The notes: a model not told the origin generated them from the sequence alone. A DNA stretch of 64,000 nucleotides from JBBATK01 sp044228685 (GCA_044228685.1 JBGAUL010000024.1:1-64000); one strand, 5' to 3'; counted from the first letter of the stretch, positions 24,807 to 35,343 are shown. Program-made: numbers and translations.

Positions 24807-27800
24807 ATGCGCATTGGCAACTTTGTTAAGCTGTTCGCGGTTTCGCTTAGCTTTTTGTTTTGTGGGAGTGCATTCTCACAGTCTTTGATTCAAAAAGGTA
24901 CCATTAATACTAGCGCATTCCCTACTGTGAGTATGGAGTTTTATGCGCTTGATACATCGCGTACGGTTATTCGAAATTTGACGTCCGGACAATTCGCAAT
25001 CAAGGAAGACGGAATTACCCGAAGCGTGAACTCAGTTTCAAACTGTGGATCATCGTCCGGTACCCGTTCAGACTTGTCAGTAGTTTTTGCCATCGATGTC
25101 TCGTCGTCGATGAACATTGGCAACAGAATGCAAAGTGCAAAGAATGCTGCCCGTGCAGGTATTGGCGTGACAAATTCATCGCGCGATGAAGTTGCAATTA
25201 CCAGCTTTGACGGATACTCCTATCTCAACCAGGACTTTACAAACGACCGCAATCTTTTATACTCAGCGATTGATTCTCTTTCGCCTCAGGGTGGTACGAA
25301 CTACGATGCTGGTTTCATTCAACAACCTGGTGGTGCTTTACGTGTTGCACAGGGAGGTACGAAGAAGCGCGTAGTGATCTTTCTAACAGACGGACAAGGT
25401 CAAGGCAACGAAGCACAAATAATCCAGATGGCTCAACAGAACAGCATTACAGTGTATTGTATTGCTATGGAGATGGCTGTGCCGAGCATTCTCCAGAATA
25501 TTGCGTCTCAGACCGGAGGTTTGGCATTTGGAAATATCAATAATCAGCAACAGATCGTTCAGCTGTATCAGATGATTCTTCTGCAAGAGGCCGGAATCGG
25601 AACGTGTACTGTATCGTGGACATCAGCAGCAGCATGCGCTTCGTCCAAGTCTTTGAATATTCAAATACCATCATTCTCGATCTCTCTTGACACTGCATAC
25701 AATCAACCATCTTCGTTTAGACCCACTTTAGGCACCAATCCAATTGTTCGAGCTTTTGGAGGAGTTGCCCCTCCTGCAACATCAACGCAGACGGTAACAA
25801 TCACTGCATCCGGAAGCACGCTAACAGTTAGTGGGGTGTCGATCTCGAACACCCGATTCAGTGTGTCGAATTGGGGAGGTTCCGCACCTCCGTTCAGCTT
25901 GAATGTTGGGCAGTCACGAACAGTGACAATTCAGTTTACTCCGACAGATTCATCCGAACAATACGCAGATGTCATTTTTCAGAATAGTGGCTGCATCACT
26001 TCCCTTGTAAGTGTTTATGGAGGATTCTTTCCAACGACAGTAGCGACAAGAACCCTTCTCCTGACTGAACCGAATGGCGGAGAAGTGTATTCAACTTGTG
26101 ACTCAGTCCATGTCCGATGGTCCGGTATAGCACAAACAGATACTGTTGCAATTGAGATCTCGTCGAATTCCGGTCAAACATGGCAGATTGTCAAAGACAC
26201 TGTGTTTGGAACAAATCACTTTGTCTTCAAGACGCCGTCTTCTCTCGTTGGAAGTCAATTGCGAGTACGTGTTTCGCATTTAAAGTTCTTCCGTCCAGAC
26301 AGCGTGACGGTTTTTCGCAATGGTCATTACAGTCCGATTCCGTGGGCTGTGCCCCACCCTAGCAGTTCGAACAACCAAGTGCTTTCTGTGATTTGGCCTT
26401 CGAATGGAGGGCCACAATTTGTTGTGTGGGATGCTTCAACAAACGACACAGTGCGAACATTGAAACTTAACAACGGAGTTGTTGCGCAGAATGCAGAGTG
26501 GCGAAGTGATGCCAACGAAGTCATTACACACGATGCCCCGGCAGTAGTGTGCTTTAATCCTTCTACTGGAGCTGTCACGAGGTCATGGTCACCACATCCA
26601 TTCCTACGCCTGGGTCAAGCAACCGGGGGATATTGGGGACACTGGGTCAGTTACCACCCGACGAACAATAACATTGCTGTTGTTGGAGCAAGTGACCGAT
26701 TAGGAAACCCTTGGGTAGTCATACTTGATTTAAGTACCGGAGACACCATAAAGACCTTTGATGCGCATGATGAAACAGGAGGCATACGCTACTGCTCTTA
26801 TTCTCCAGATGCGACGCGCATTGTGTCATGCGACTTGGCAATGTGTTTTCTTTGGAATCCTTCGAACGGTTCTATAGTCGCGCAATATTCACACGGCGGC
26901 TACAATGCTTGCTTTAGTCCTTCCGGCGCTCAGTTTGCTATTGCCACCGGCAACGCGATCTATATTTATACGACAAGTTCCGGTGCGCTTATTCGCCAGA
27001 TTCCTTCACTGGCTGCAACGTCAGTGTCATGGAGTCCGGACGGATCTACACTCATCTGTTGCGATGGAAGTACCATTCAACGTGTAAACCCTAGCACAGG
27101 TGCCGTATTGGGTTCGACACCGACACCCATTCCCTCTTTTTACTACTATGCACGATACCGTCCAAATGGTAGTACGGTACTCGTGGCCGGCGGTCCTGGC
27201 GGGTGTCGTATTCATCAATACAACCCCTCCACTCTTGCACTCAGTTCTTTTTTTGAATACAAGAAGCCGACATACGGCATCATTACACAAACTGAGATTT
27301 CTGCAGATGCTTCACGCGTTGCCACCATCTCAGGCACGCGCGACGGAGACCTCCGAGTAGCAGTTTGGAATAGTCTAACCAAAGACACCGTTCATACCTT
27401 TTTCGGAATTCCTTTTGATGGAAGCTCTGTTGCCAGCTTGAATAACAACGGTAGTCTTCTAGCGCTATATAGTTCGCCCAATACTGAAGTGAGTATTTAC
27501 AACGTGAATACCGGATCGCTTCTTGGCAAGACAACAGGACTAAGTCTCTATCCTCCGGCGTGGGGAACAGATTGGAGTCAGGCACAGCTGATCAGCGTTG
27601 CACCAGGAACAAGTAACATGTATGTAACCGGACGGTTTGGGAGCAGCGAGGAAGACTCCTCACAAGTTCGCTTAACTAGCCCAAGCGGTACTGTTGTTCA
27701 ACGATACTCTTCTGCCGGCTTTCGCATGCAAGGGCATGTTCAAAGCAAGGATGGCAGCAAGCTCTACATTTATGGCTTGCTTAATGGAGTTCCAACAATA

Positions 27801-30800
27801 CGATCCTATAATGCAAGCACGGGAGCATCGTTAACAACTCACTTCTCCTCATCCTCTGTTCAACGAATCCGATTCTTGTCGGTGAGTGGTGATGGCTCTC
27901 AGATTGCATTTCACGATGCAAACAATTCCGCGTATTTGATAAATGCTACTACCGGCGCCATACTCCAATCTCGCACCAACACAACTTTTCCGCATATCAG
28001 CTCCTTGGGAAAATTCGTCGCGGTACAATCCGATTCACTGGTATCGCGGTTGTTGCCATCGATGAATCGATTCCGAGCATATGTAGGACATAGCTCTGCA
28101 ATTTTTCGCTGCGTTATGGATACCTCTGGCAACCGGGCACTGACCTGTGCGTTGGATGGTACAGCGCGCCTGTGGAAGTTGGAGCGCGAGCCGGTTCAGA
28201 TGGATACTTCTGACCAGAATTTTAGCATTGCTGCAGAACAATTGACGATAAAGGCAGTAGACTTTGGTTCCGTAAATCTATCTGAATCGAAAGACACAAG
28301 CATTACGACAAGCTTGTGCAACACCGGTACGGTAGCAGTGCATCTGGATAGTATTTACATCGCCGGATCAAATGCAAACAACTTCGCCTTTCTATCAGGT
28401 TCACAGAAAGGTGTATTAAACCCAGGTGAATGCAGGCGAGTGGAACTCCGATTCAATCCTACCGCCGTTGGCTCGCGCGTTGCTGAGCTCCGGGTGATAC
28501 ATGCATGCGACACGAGCGTCGCCACACTGAGTGGCAATTGCGTTACAGCAATTTCAACCATCAACACACTCCTCATTGACTTTGGTAAAGTGGAGATTAG
28601 CTCGCAAAAAGACTCGAGTGTTGCATCGACTATTTCGAACAGTGGCACTGCGACAATGAATGTGACATCCTGTTTCATTGATAGACCGGATCGAGTTCAA
28701 TTTTCTATTCAATCAGGTGGTGGTGCTTTCAGCTTGAATCCTGGTGAGACTCGCGCCATGGCACTTCGTTTCGCTCCACAACGTGTTGGTAAAACAAGCT
28801 CCAGTATTCGATATGTGTTTAACGGAGTTGGTTCGCCGGCTACTCTACTACTGATGGGAGAAGGGTATGCGCTTCCTAGGATTAGCTCGAGTGTGTCAGC
28901 TATCAACTTACCGTTTGATGTTTGCGCAACAACTTTTACGCGAGACACTACGATCAGAATTCGCAGTACCGGAACAAAACAATTGATAATAAAATCGTTT
29001 CGCTTCTTTGGTCCTGATTCAGCTCTCTTTCGTTTGGTTGGATACTCCGTACCCGATACAATCGCAGTGGGAAGTACACGTGACATCACTATTCGATTCA
29101 GTCCGACTGCGGTCGGCACTGCGTCTGCAATACTTCGTCTAGGCAGTGATGCTGACAACGTTGCGGGTGGAAATCTTGACATTCAACTCTCAGGACGACG
29201 TGATCGTGCGAACTTCAGCGTGAATACGGTATTGGTGCAGATGATTAATATTCCACCAACGACCCCAAAAGACACTACGATTCAGATTAGCAACAGCGGC
29301 AGCATTCCCATGTCCATGCAAGCTCCTGTTTCTCTCGGGTCGTGGTCGGTAACGAGCGTCACACCAAATCCAATTCCCCCGGGACAGAGTGCAAATGCAT
29401 CGCTGCATTTTGCAGGTGGTGCATTTTCAACTATACATGACACGACTTATTCAATTCGCGACACGTGCTCAAAGACGATCGACGTTCGACTCACAGCTGT
29501 TGTGCAGTCACCAAAACCGGTACTCATTTCTGCTGCATCTATTGCTTTGAACATGAATGCTTGTGCCGGTTCTATAGACACAAGCATAGTCATTACTAAT
29601 GGAGGGCTTGCACCGCTGTCTGTTTCTGATGTCACATTGGCCGGTTTACACCCTGATCAATTCAGTATCGTTTCGAAACCAAAAGCGCCGATTGCAAACG
29701 GTTCCATAGATAGCGTCGTAGTGCGCTTCGCACCTACATCGTCAGGTATTAAGTCTGCCACTGTCGTTATTAGCTCAAACGCTGAAAACGCCCCAGGAGG
29801 CAAATCAACCATTGACATCAGCGCATCTTCAGAACTTGTCTCAGTTTTGTTGTCGCAGACTAAGATTGCTTTCAATAGCGTTGCGCCAAGCACACCTGCC
29901 ACGAAGACGATTCGCCTGATCAACAATGGATCTCTTCCACTGCGTTGGACGCTGCCCATAACTCGAGGTCAATTCACCATTCAATCAATATTGCCTAACC
30001 CAACGCCCCCGCGCGACACATCAACAGTTCTGGTGGAGTTCAGTGGCGGTGCCGCGGGAACTTCGTTTAGCGACACTCTTAGCATTGTTGACACGTGTGG
30101 ACTGCGACATGATCTCGACCTGTCGGCGGATGTGCAATCGAACAAACCGATTATCATAAGTCCTGCTTCAGTTCGTATTCCGCCTCTTGTATGTCAAAGC
30201 CAACAAGACACAGTTATCGACATACGCAACGGGGGATTAGATACTCTTCGTGTGACAAGCGTCCAAGTTATTGGACCTGCATTGACTGACTTTTCAGCGG
30301 TTGGATTCAGTCCTTTTAGTATAGCGCCTTTGTCCACAGGAAGCATACTTATTAGATTCACACCATCGCAAAGCGGAGTGCGCGATGCGTCGCTCGTATT
30401 GAGTACAAATGCAGAAAACCGTCCTCAAGACACCATAGCTCTCCAATCGAGATCTGAGCGACTACAGTACACGTTTTCGGCCACTTCTATAACATTCAAT
30501 GGTATTCCTGAGAACATCTCAACTGCTCAGTCGCTTAGTCTAACTAACAACGGAACAGTTCCAGTTCGATTCACGGTACCTGTTACGGTTGGTGAGTTTA
30601 GCATTGAGTCAATCAACCCAAATCCAGTTCCGGCTGGTGTAACGGCCAGCATGAGTGTACGCTTGTCTGCTCAGCCAGCCGGCAGCTACAATCGCACGCT
30701 GCAACTGCGAGATAGTTGTGGAACATCAACAAGTGTACAAGCAAGTGCACAAGTACTCTCAGGGGCAGCTCCATTGGCACAAGTGTTGTCGTCTGTAGGT

Positions 30801-32072
30801 TTACCGGACCTCTTATGCATTGGTACACGGGATACATCATTTTCAGTCACAAACAATGGCAATGCAGATCTTCAAGTAAGTATGATGCGTGTGACTGGAC
30901 CGGCGGGTTCAGAGTTCAACATACTAAGTCCAACATCATTCTCGGTAAGTCCAGGTGATAGTGCTTTGGTGACTCTTCGATACAGCATAGCGACGACATA
31001 CGGTGTTCGTCCGGCGACTTTGGAAATATCAACTAATGCTGCAAACGCGAGCAATGGCATCATCCTTATACCCTTATCGGTTCGGGTGGAACACTCGTCA
31101 TATAGCTTCTCTACTCCAACTCTTGATTTTGATACCGTCAATGTAAACTCATCGAAGTCTCTACAATTCACTGTTGACAATACTGGCAGCCTGCCTCTTT
31201 GGCTTTCACTACCTCAAAGTGCGGGATTCTTTAGCATTGATTCTGTCAGCCCAAATCCGATCCCACCTCAGAGTAGTGGTGTTGCAAATGCCACACTTCG
31301 TGGTTCGTCATCACCCGGTGACTTCAGCAGACAGTTCGATTTCATTGATACTTGTGGAACATCACACAGCATCATTCTCCGTACGGTCGTTGGTAGACCA
31401 GTTCGCACGACGCTACAGTCAATTGGGGCAGAAGCTTTTGCCGGTGAGATTGTCGAGATTCCAATCGAACTGACAAACCAATCAACTCTCGTTCAATCCG
31501 GTTTGAGCGCCGTAGACGTTCAATTGCGTTTTAATGCCAGTCTACTGGAACCTATTGATGCGACCCCACAAGGTCAAATAGTAAACAACGTACATACGAT
31601 TGATCTTCATCTCGTGCCCCAGCAAGTTCTCACGAGCGGTATCGCCATTCTAAGATTTAGGGCAATGCTTGGAAATGACTCAGTGACCGTCTTGAGTTTG
31701 CAAAACGTTGCCACAAAAGGCTTCCCAGCCCTCATTGACACTATATGTGGCACGTTTAAGCTTAAGGGAATTTGTTATGCTAATGGTCCGAGATTGGTGA
31801 GTGGGACCGGACAACAACAATCTCTTTCAATCAATCCGAATCCTGCTGACTCCAAAACGATGATTGATATTGTGAGTTTTGAACAAGGTGAAATCTCACT
31901 TGAGTTACATGATGTCAACGGACGACTTATAAAGACGCTATTGAAATCGGAACTCGCTCCCGGAACAAAGTCGATGTACTTACAAACGACGGAGTTTGCG
32001 AGCGGACCGTACCTACTTGTTATGCGAACACCTACCGAAGTTGTGACGAAGACCCTTGAGGTAATTCGATGA
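24807..32072 (+). CDS. Giant T9SS surface protein: VWA, propeller, ASH-like modules and cohesin
   Basis: This 2,421-residue protein has a signal peptide (FVKLFAVSLSFLFCGSAFS), a VWA domain whose MIDAS reads FAIDVSSSMN near residue 95, a first ASH-like module, and an Ig-like segment (LLTEPNGGEVYSTCDSVHVRW). A WD40/quinoprotein-like propeller spans about residues 520-1130 with motifs such as FSPSGAQFAIATG and LWKLE. About ten more ASH/choice-of-anchor-D modules cover residues 1145-2200, then a cohesin-like domain (FAGEIVEIPIELTNQ) and a T9SS tail (LSINPNPADSKTMIDI). Two module types alternate in the second half. The ATG at 24807 gives the signal peptide; the frame opens at a TTG at 24786. The stop overlaps the next start (ATGA), so the genes are coupled. 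Confidence 0.88.
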   Translation: MRIGNFVKLFAVSLSFLFCGSAFSQSLIQKGTINTSAFPTVSMEFYALDTSRTVIRNLTSGQFAIKEDGITRSVNSVSNCGSSSGTRSDLSVVFAIDVSSSMNIGNRMQSAKNAARAGIGVTNSSRDEVAITSFDGYSYLNQDFTNDRNLLYSAIDSLSPQGGTNYDAGFIQQPGGALRVAQGGTKKRVVIFLTDGQGQGNEAQIIQMAQQNSITVYCIAMEMAVPSILQNIASQTGGLAFGNINNQQQIVQLYQMILLQEAGIGTCTVSWTSAAACASSKSLNIQIPSFSISLDTAYNQPSSFRPTLGTNPIVRAFGGVAPPATSTQTVTITASGSTLTVSGVSISNTRFSVSNWGGSAPPFSLNVGQSRTVTIQFTPTDSSEQYADVIFQNSGCITSLVSVYGGFFPTTVATRTLLLTEPNGGEVYSTCDSVHVRWSGIAQTDTVAIEISSNSGQTWQIVKDTVFGTNHFVFKTPSSLVGSQLRVRVSHLKFFRPDSVTVFRNGHYSPIPWAVPHPSSSNNQVLSVIWPSNGGPQFVVWDASTNDTVRTLKLNNGVVAQNAEWRSDANEVITHDAPAVVCFNPSTGAVTRSWSPHPFLRLGQATGGYWGHWVSYHPTNNNIAVVGASDRLGNPWVVILDLSTGDTIKTFDAHDETGGIRYCSYSPDATRIVSCDLAMCFLWNPSNGSIVAQYSHGGYNACFSPSGAQFAIATGNAIYIYTTSSGALIRQIPSLAATSVSWSPDGSTLICCDGSTIQRVNPSTGAVLGSTPTPIPSFYYYARYRPNGSTVLVAGGPGGCRIHQYNPSTLALSSFFEYKKPTYGIITQTEISADASRVATISGTRDGDLRVAVWNSLTKDTVHTFFGIPFDGSSVASLNNNGSLLALYSSPNTEVSIYNVNTGSLLGKTTGLSLYPPAWGTDWSQAQLISVAPGTSNMYVTGRFGSSEEDSSQVRLTSPSGTVVQRYSSAGFRMQGHVQSKDGSKLYIYGLLNGVPTIRSYNASTGASLTTHFSSSSVQRIRFLSVSGDGSQIAFHDANNSAYLINATTGAILQSRTNTTFPHISSLGKFVAVQSDSLVSRLLPSMNRFRAYVGHSSAIFRCVMDTSGNRALTCALDGTARLWKLEREPVQMDTSDQNFSIAAEQLTIKAVDFGSVNLSESKDTSITTSLCNTGTVAVHLDSIYIAGSNANNFAFLSGSQKGVLNPGECRRVELRFNPTAVGSRVAELRVIHACDTSVATLSGNCVTAISTINTLLIDFGKVEISSQKDSSVASTISNSGTATMNVTSCFIDRPDRVQFSIQSGGGAFSLNPGETRAMALRFAPQRVGKTSSSIRYVFNGVGSPATLLLMGEGYALPRISSSVSAINLPFDVCATTFTRDTTIRIRSTGTKQLIIKSFRFFGPDSALFRLVGYSVPDTIAVGSTRDITIRFSPTAVGTASAILRLGSDADNVAGGNLDIQLSGRRDRANFSVNTVLVQMINIPPTTPKDTTIQISNSGSIPMSMQAPVSLGSWSVTSVTPNPIPPGQSANASLHFAGGAFSTIHDTTYSIRDTCSKTIDVRLTAVVQSPKPVLISAASIALNMNACAGSIDTSIVITNGGLAPLSVSDVTLAGLHPDQFSIVSKPKAPIANGSIDSVVVRFAPTSSGIKSATVVISSNAENAPGGKSTIDISASSELVSVLLSQTKIAFNSVAPSTPATKTIRLINNGSLPLRWTLPITRGQFTIQSILPNPTPPRDTSTVLVEFSGGAAGTSFSDTLSIVDTCGLRHDLDLSADVQSNKPIIISPASVRIPPLVCQSQQDTVIDIRNGGLDTLRVTSVQVIGPALTDFSAVGFSPFSIAPLSTGSILIRFTPSQSGVRDASLVLSTNAENRPQDTIALQSRSERLQYTFSATSITFNGIPENISTAQSLSLTNNGTVPVRFTVPVTVGEFSIESINPNPVPAGVTASMSVRLSAQPAGSYNRTLQLRDSCGTSTSVQASAQVLSGAAPLAQVLSSVGLPDLLCIGTRDTSFSVTNNGNADLQVSMMRVTGPAGSEFNILSPTSFSVSPGDSALVTLRYSIATTYGVRPATLEISTNAANASNGIILIPLSVRVEHSSYSFSTPTLDFDTVNVNSSKSLQFTVDNTGSLPLWLSLPQSAGFFSIDSVSPNPIPPQSSGVANATLRGSSSPGDFSRQFDFIDTCGTSHSIILRTVVGRPVRTTLQSIGAEAFAGEIVEIPIELTNQSTLVQSGLSAVDVQLRFNASLLEPIDATPQGQIVNNVHTIDLHLVPQQVLTSGIAILRFRAMLGNDSVTVLSLQNVATKGFPALIDTICGTFKLKGICYANGPRLVSGTGQQQSLSINPNPADSKTMIDIVSFEQGEISLELHDVNGRLIKTLLKSELAPGTKSMYLQTTEFASGPYLLVMRTPTEVVTKTLEVIR

Positions 32073-33649
32073 CACAGAGGGTCTGCGTTCAAATACTCAT
32101 TGTAGCGCTGCATTTGTTAGGCATCCAAGCCAAGTCACAAATCGATTCGGCAAGATCGCGCTATGGCATAGTCGTCGGGTACGGTCAAAACTTCCATACC
32201 GCGGACTTTCGCCAGCTCCCAGGCGTACCAAACTGCTGTCCACGATTTGAAAGCGGCGATGGAAGCGGCTTAAACTTGGCGGCATTGTACGAACGACCGT
32301 TGTATGGCGGTGTGATGCTTGGCGTGCGTGCCGGTATGAACACGCACAGTGCTACTCTTACAGCAGATGAGGCGACAACACTTGCAGTGAATGGACAGAG
32401 CAAGCCTGGAGTGTTTAGACATACTGTTGCTGCTGAGTTGAAGAGTGCCAGCCTTGAACCTTATCTGAGTGTACATCTTTTTAGTGGACTTCGAATCAGC
32501 GTAGGTGCCCAAATCGGTTGGCTGCACACAGCAATCTACACTCAAGAAGAACGTATTACTGAGCCGCAAGAGTTTGCTAGCTTTCTGGACAGCAACGGGG
32601 TAGATACACGCTCGCGAGTCAGAAATCAGAGCTCAGGCAATCTTCCTAATGCATCACAACTTTTGGCAAGCGCGAGTGCAGCATTGAGTTACGAGCTACC
32701 AATGAATAACAACAAAACGTTATTCCTAGTACCCTCACTGCACTTCAGTTACTCGCTGAATACTGTAGTCAAGCAACTAGCCTGGAATGCAGCGGCGTTG
32801 AGCCCTTCGTTAAGCATTCAATACTCTCCACCATTTAGTCTTAGCCAACTCTTTCGTCGACAAGAACGCATCGATACTGTCCGTCGCGATAATCCACGTT
32901 CTCTTGACACTCTTATCTCTTTAGGCAGAGCACTATCTACGAAAGAAGAGTATGATAGTACGGAATTCCACGTGGTGGTTGAAACACTAGTTCGTACGGA
33001 TACTTTGATGATAGGAACGAAAGTCCAGGTTGTCGAAACACCGAAAAAACCATCAGTGGACACGATCACTATTGCAGAGACAATTGGAGCCTCAGAGAAG
33101 CCAAGGCCAAAAAACGAGCAATCGCCTGAATCGATTAAGTCTTCTGCCAAAGAGAAGGAACCTAAGGTTGTTTCAAGATCTCCTAAAGCTACGGCCGATG
33201 AGACGCCAACCTCGCCTCAGCAAAAAAAGACGGAGTCTGTTCAAAAAGCTACAACGACACAGAGATTACCTGAGAAACAATCTCCGACAATTGCCCTATT
33301 GAAAGACTCTCTACCGGTAGTCGAAGCAGCTATCGATAGAGACGTTCAGACAGATGTATCTGTAGCTGATCCGAGTACAAGATGTTGTCACCTCATGTTT
33401 CTTTCAACAGACGACAAAGAAAAAGCAACCGCTTGTCATTTATACCTAAGCCGTTCAATTCCATCTGTACGCATCATTGAACGCACGAACTCAGAAGGCA
33501 CACAAATGTATAGCGTCGTGTCTCCGTGTTCCTCGCATCACTTAGATGCAGCAGCTATGATGCAACAATTGCAACCAGTGATTAGAAGAGCTCTCAAGAA
33601 TTTCCATATTCCGGAAGCTCCCAGAATCAAGTGTTTTGATAAAAAGTAA
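32069..33649 (+). CDS. Outer-membrane-type protein with long periplasmic tail
   Basis: A 526-residue exported protein. The signal peptide is VCVQILIVALHLLGIQAKS. Residues about 25-255 look like a porin-type barrel: RYGIVVGYGQNFHTADF, ISVGAQIGWLHTAIY and LVPSLHFSYSLNTVV. A linker rich in Lys, Ser, Pro and Thr (about 340-415) follows. The last 90 residues (RCCHLMFLSTDDKEKATACHLYL to IPEAPRIKCFDKK) form a small alpha/beta unit that resembles a SPOR-type periplasmic domain, but this is only a shape-level match. It overlaps the upstream gene by 4 bp and lies 13 bp before the cyclase gene, so it probably works with both. Confidence 0.75.
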   Translation: MTQRVCVQILIVALHLLGIQAKSQIDSARSRYGIVVGYGQNFHTADFRQLPGVPNCCPRFESGDGSGLNLAALYERPLYGGVMLGVRAGMNTHSATLTADEATTLAVNGQSKPGVFRHTVAAELKSASLEPYLSVHLFSGLRISVGAQIGWLHTAIYTQEERITEPQEFASFLDSNGVDTRSRVRNQSSGNLPNASQLLASASAALSYELPMNNNKTLFLVPSLHFSYSLNTVVKQLAWNAAALSPSLSIQYSPPFSLSQLFRRQERIDTVRRDNPRSLDTLISLGRALSTKEEYDSTEFHVVVETLVRTDTLMIGTKVQVVETPKKPSVDTITIAETIGASEKPRPKNEQSPESIKSSAKEKEPKVVSRSPKATADETPTSPQQKKTESVQKATTTQRLPEKQSPTIALLKDSLPVVEAAIDRDVQTDVSVADPSTRCCHLMFLSTDDKEKATACHLYLSRSIPSVRIIERTNSEGTQMYSVVSPCSSHHLDAAAMMQQLQPVIRRALKNFHIPEAPRIKCFDKK

Positions 33650-33662
33650 AAACAGAGACCAT

Positions 33663-35201
33663 ATGAGATTACTCCTGCAAAGCGGCGTCGGTCCCAGAGC
33701 CCATGTTCTGATTGTCATCACACTCACCCTATTCTTCGGATCGAAGGCTTATGCCGTGTCAGCAAACGCTCAAGACACTGCCATACAGTACCTTCGCTGG
33801 AACCGTGTAGGCGAACAACACACGATTAAAACGGACAAACCTCTGCGATTCTACTTTGAGAATGTAGACGAGGACGACGTTTATCTGAAGCTTCTCCCAT
33901 CAGTGAATCCCGGAGAATTTCGTGTAGAGCTTCGAAAAATGACCAATACAAAACCAGAGGACTTGCTCATTGATGCTGAGAATGCAAAGAATCAAGCAAG
34001 AACTTTGGAACAGAAAGTCGTAAAGCTTGAAAACGAAACCGCAGTTGCTCAACAGCAAAGCAAGTTGATTGTCAATAAGCTACCCGCTGTACTTCAGAGA
34101 TTAACTGTCGAGAAACTCGGACCGGCCCAGTCCAAACCATTAGTACATCATGACGTCACTCAAGTCGGTGAACTTCTCAAGAAGAATGAAGCGGATCTCA
34201 TATCAAACAACGAACGGATCGGAACACTACGCCGTGAGATCGATAGCTTAGTTCGCGTAAAAGCTGATCCTAAACTCATTAATGCCAAGCGCGCTGAACT
34301 TGAGGAATTGCTCGAGCGCAATAGATTGCTCATGGCTGAGAGAAATGCGTTGGAGATGCAAAAAGACTATCTACAATCACAAAATGACCTCCTGGATTCT
34401 GAGAATCGAGCCAATGAGCTCGAGCTAAGTAGTCAACGCATGATCATTTGGGGGCTTAGTCTCTTTTCACTGCTCTTAGTACTCATTGCCTACATCATCT
34501 ATCGAAACTATCGCGAAAAGAAAGTCCTCAACTCCAAGCTACACGAGAAAAACATCGCTCTCGACAAAGAGCAAGAAATATCCAATGGACTATTGCTCAA
34601 TATTCTACCAAAGCCAATTGCTGAGCGTCTGAAAAGTGGCGAGAGCACTATCGTCGACTTCTTCGCTGAAGCTACGGTTATGTTCATCGACATTGCAGGC
34701 TTTACAAAACTGACATCGGCAGTGCGTCCGGAGAGCTTAGTGCAAATGCTCAATACGATCTTTACGAGATTAGACGCACTAACAGAAAAGCACGGTCTCG
34801 AGAAAATCAAAACAATTGGCGATGCATATATGGTCGCCAGCGGTCTGCCTCACGCGCGCAAGGATCACGCCGAAGCTGCTGCAAACATGGCTCTGGATGT
34901 GCTGAAAGCTTTGCACGATATCGAGGCACCCGACGGTTCTAAACTTAATGTACGCGTCGGCTTGGCTAGCGGCTCTGCAATAGCCGGTGTCATCGGGAAG
35001 AAAAAATACATCTATGATCTGTGGGGCGATTCAGTAAACACGGCATCGCGCATGGAGAGCACCGGTTCGATTGGTCACATTCACTGTACCGAACAAGTTT
35101 ATGATCGGTTACACAAAAAGTACAAATTCACCAAGCGCGGTGAAATTGAAGTCAAAGGCAAAGGCACTATGACGACCTACTTTTTGGACGCCGCTGCTTA
35201 A
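33663..35201 (+). CDS. Membrane class III adenylate cyclase with periplasmic coiled-coil sensor
   Basis: Predicted to make cAMP in the cytoplasm under control of a periplasmic domain. The 512 residues comprise a signal or anchor segment (HVLIVITLTLFFGSKAYA), a periplasmic part of about 220 residues with heptad-rich coiled coil (from AENAKNQARTLEQKVVKLEN), a transmembrane helix (IIWGLSLFSLLLVLIAYIIY, about 260-281), a short linker and the cyclase domain (about 338-505). FIDIAGFT and TIGDAYM supply the two metal aspartates. KIKTIGDAYM has the adenine-selecting Lys (383) and YDLWGDSVNTASRM the matching Asp (452), plus Asn 459 and Arg 463, so adenylate rather than guanylate cyclase is expected. 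The frame opens at a TTG at 33636; the ATG at 33663 is preferred. Confidence 0.92.
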   Translation: MRLLLQSGVGPRAHVLIVITLTLFFGSKAYAVSANAQDTAIQYLRWNRVGEQHTIKTDKPLRFYFENVDEDDVYLKLLPSVNPGEFRVELRKMTNTKPEDLLIDAENAKNQARTLEQKVVKLENETAVAQQQSKLIVNKLPAVLQRLTVEKLGPAQSKPLVHHDVTQVGELLKKNEADLISNNERIGTLRREIDSLVRVKADPKLINAKRAELEELLERNRLLMAERNALEMQKDYLQSQNDLLDSENRANELELSSQRMIIWGLSLFSLLLVLIAYIIYRNYREKKVLNSKLHEKNIALDKEQEISNGLLLNILPKPIAERLKSGESTIVDFFAEATVMFIDIAGFTKLTSAVRPESLVQMLNTIFTRLDALTEKHGLEKIKTIGDAYMVASGLPHARKDHAEAAANMALDVLKALHDIEAPDGSKLNVRVGLASGSAIAGVIGKKKYIYDLWGDSVNTASRMESTGSIGHIHCTEQVYDRLHKKYKFTKRGEIEVKGKGTMTTYFLDAAA

Positions 35202-35259
35202 ATGGGTCGAATGGGTCGAAATAGTCTACACGTGTAAACTTGCGTAGGCAGTTTTTGGC

Positions 35260-35298
35260 AACAAAAAGCCCTAAAACCACAGAGTGGAATTAGGGCTT
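35260..35298 (-). terminator. Rho-independent terminator of tRNA-Glu
   Basis: Read on the minus strand, AAGCCCTAA pairs with TTAGGGCTT around an inner CCAC/GTGG stem, followed by a T run (TTTTTG). It lies 46 bp beyond the tRNA 3' end. On the plus strand no T run follows, so it does not serve the cyclase gene. Confidence 0.85.
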
Positions 35299-35343
35299 CA
35301 ACTTGCTGAATTCGAGAATTGGGATTCAAGAGAATTCAAGATT

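Noticed and set aside
35202..35222. Short direct repeat AATGGGTCG twice after the cyclase gene
   Set aside because: Only two short copies occur, with no further units or insertion hallmarks.
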